From: JBIOUF01 sp044866695
GTDB lineage: Bacteria; Actinomycetota; Actinomycetes; Propionibacteriales; Nocardioidaceae
DNA length: 6,192 nt
Reading direction: 5' to 3'
Assembly: GCA_044866695.1 (NCBI GenBank)
Contig: JBIOUF010000307.1
Coordinates: forward strand, 1 to 6,192
Within the stretch, counting starts at the first letter, position 1, and every line of letters begins with the position of its first letter. The translations under genes were made by a program, and so were the position numbers. Under the pieces are notes generated by a model, which saw nothing but the letters and a program-made list of their open reading frames with translations, did no database searches and was not told the DNA's origin. Shown here one piece after another: positions 6,124 through 6,192 of the stretch.

Positions 6124-6192
6124 TTGACGGCTGGGCCACCAACATTGACGGGTCGACCGACCAACGTTGACGGGTCGACCGACCAACGTTGA
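6124..6192. repeat. 22-bp tandem repeat array, cut by the right edge
   Basis: There is one diverged 21-bp copy (6124-6144), two identical 22-bp copies (6145-6166 and 6167-6188), and the first four bases of another (6189-6192). Each copy starts TTGACGGGTCG and ends ACCGACCAACG. Each exact copy holds the palindrome GGTCGACC (6151-6158, 6173-6180), and each junction makes CAACGTTG (6162-6169, 6184-6191). The period is not a multiple of three, so it is not a coding repeat in one frame. The array length is unknown because it runs off the window. No gene is seen after 6084. Confidence 0.85.

Noticed and set aside
4861..6186. Minus-strand open frame opposite the ExoM-like gene, reaching into the tandem repeats
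   Set aside because: It is low-complexity sequence antisense to a clear transferase, and its start lies in the repeat array.
6124..6192. The tandem repeats as a CRISPR array
   Set aside because: The 22-bp units abut directly with no unique spacers, so this is a minisatellite-type array.

Overview
The window is very GC-rich DNA with strong G/C third-position bias, GTG starts and dense gene packing, as in a high-GC actinomycete. The protein flavour, and a repeat near the right end that resembles intergenic repeats I associate with Nocardioides-type genomes, suggest family Nocardioidaceae. That placement is inference. The content is part of an exopolysaccharide or cell-surface glycan locus.

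Layout from left to right. (1) The 3' part of a low-molecular-weight protein-tyrosine-phosphatase-like gene (+ strand, 1-512); its catalytic Cys loop lies off the left edge. (2) A 96-bp gap with a possible promoter. (3) A 418-aa FrhB/FdhB-type iron-sulfur flavoprotein of the kind found in polysaccharide clusters (609-1865, +). (4) A convergent WbbL-like family 2 glycosyltransferase on the minus strand (2794-1841); the two genes overlap tail to tail by 25 bp. (5) A short divergent region (about 2795-2875), with a -10 box placed so that the minus-strand gene is probably translated from a leaderless mRNA. (6) A secreted calcineurin-like metallophosphoesterase (about 2876-4033, +). (7) An 88-bp gap with a palindrome, a -10 box and a good ribosome binding site. 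(8) A two-gene operon with an 8-bp overlap: a GT-B glycosyltransferase (4122-5135) and an ExoM-like GT-A family 2 glycosyltransferase (5128-6084). (9) A repeat-bearing tail: a hairpin-like repeat containing the stop codon of the last gene, then the start of a 22-bp tandem repeat array that runs off the right edge.

Reading the locus as a whole (inference): the three glycosyltransferases would add sugars one by one to a lipid-linked repeat unit at the inner face of the membrane. The phosphatase would belong to the tyrosine-phosphorylation circuit that often controls polymer export. The FrhB-like protein would carry out an unidentified reduction linked to glycan or carrier chemistry. The secreted phosphoesterase would act outside the membrane on a phosphorylated or phosphodiester-linked product. 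No polymerase, flippase or priming transferase is visible, so the locus must continue outside the window. The least understood parts are the redox protein, the secreted phosphoesterase and the repeat array.
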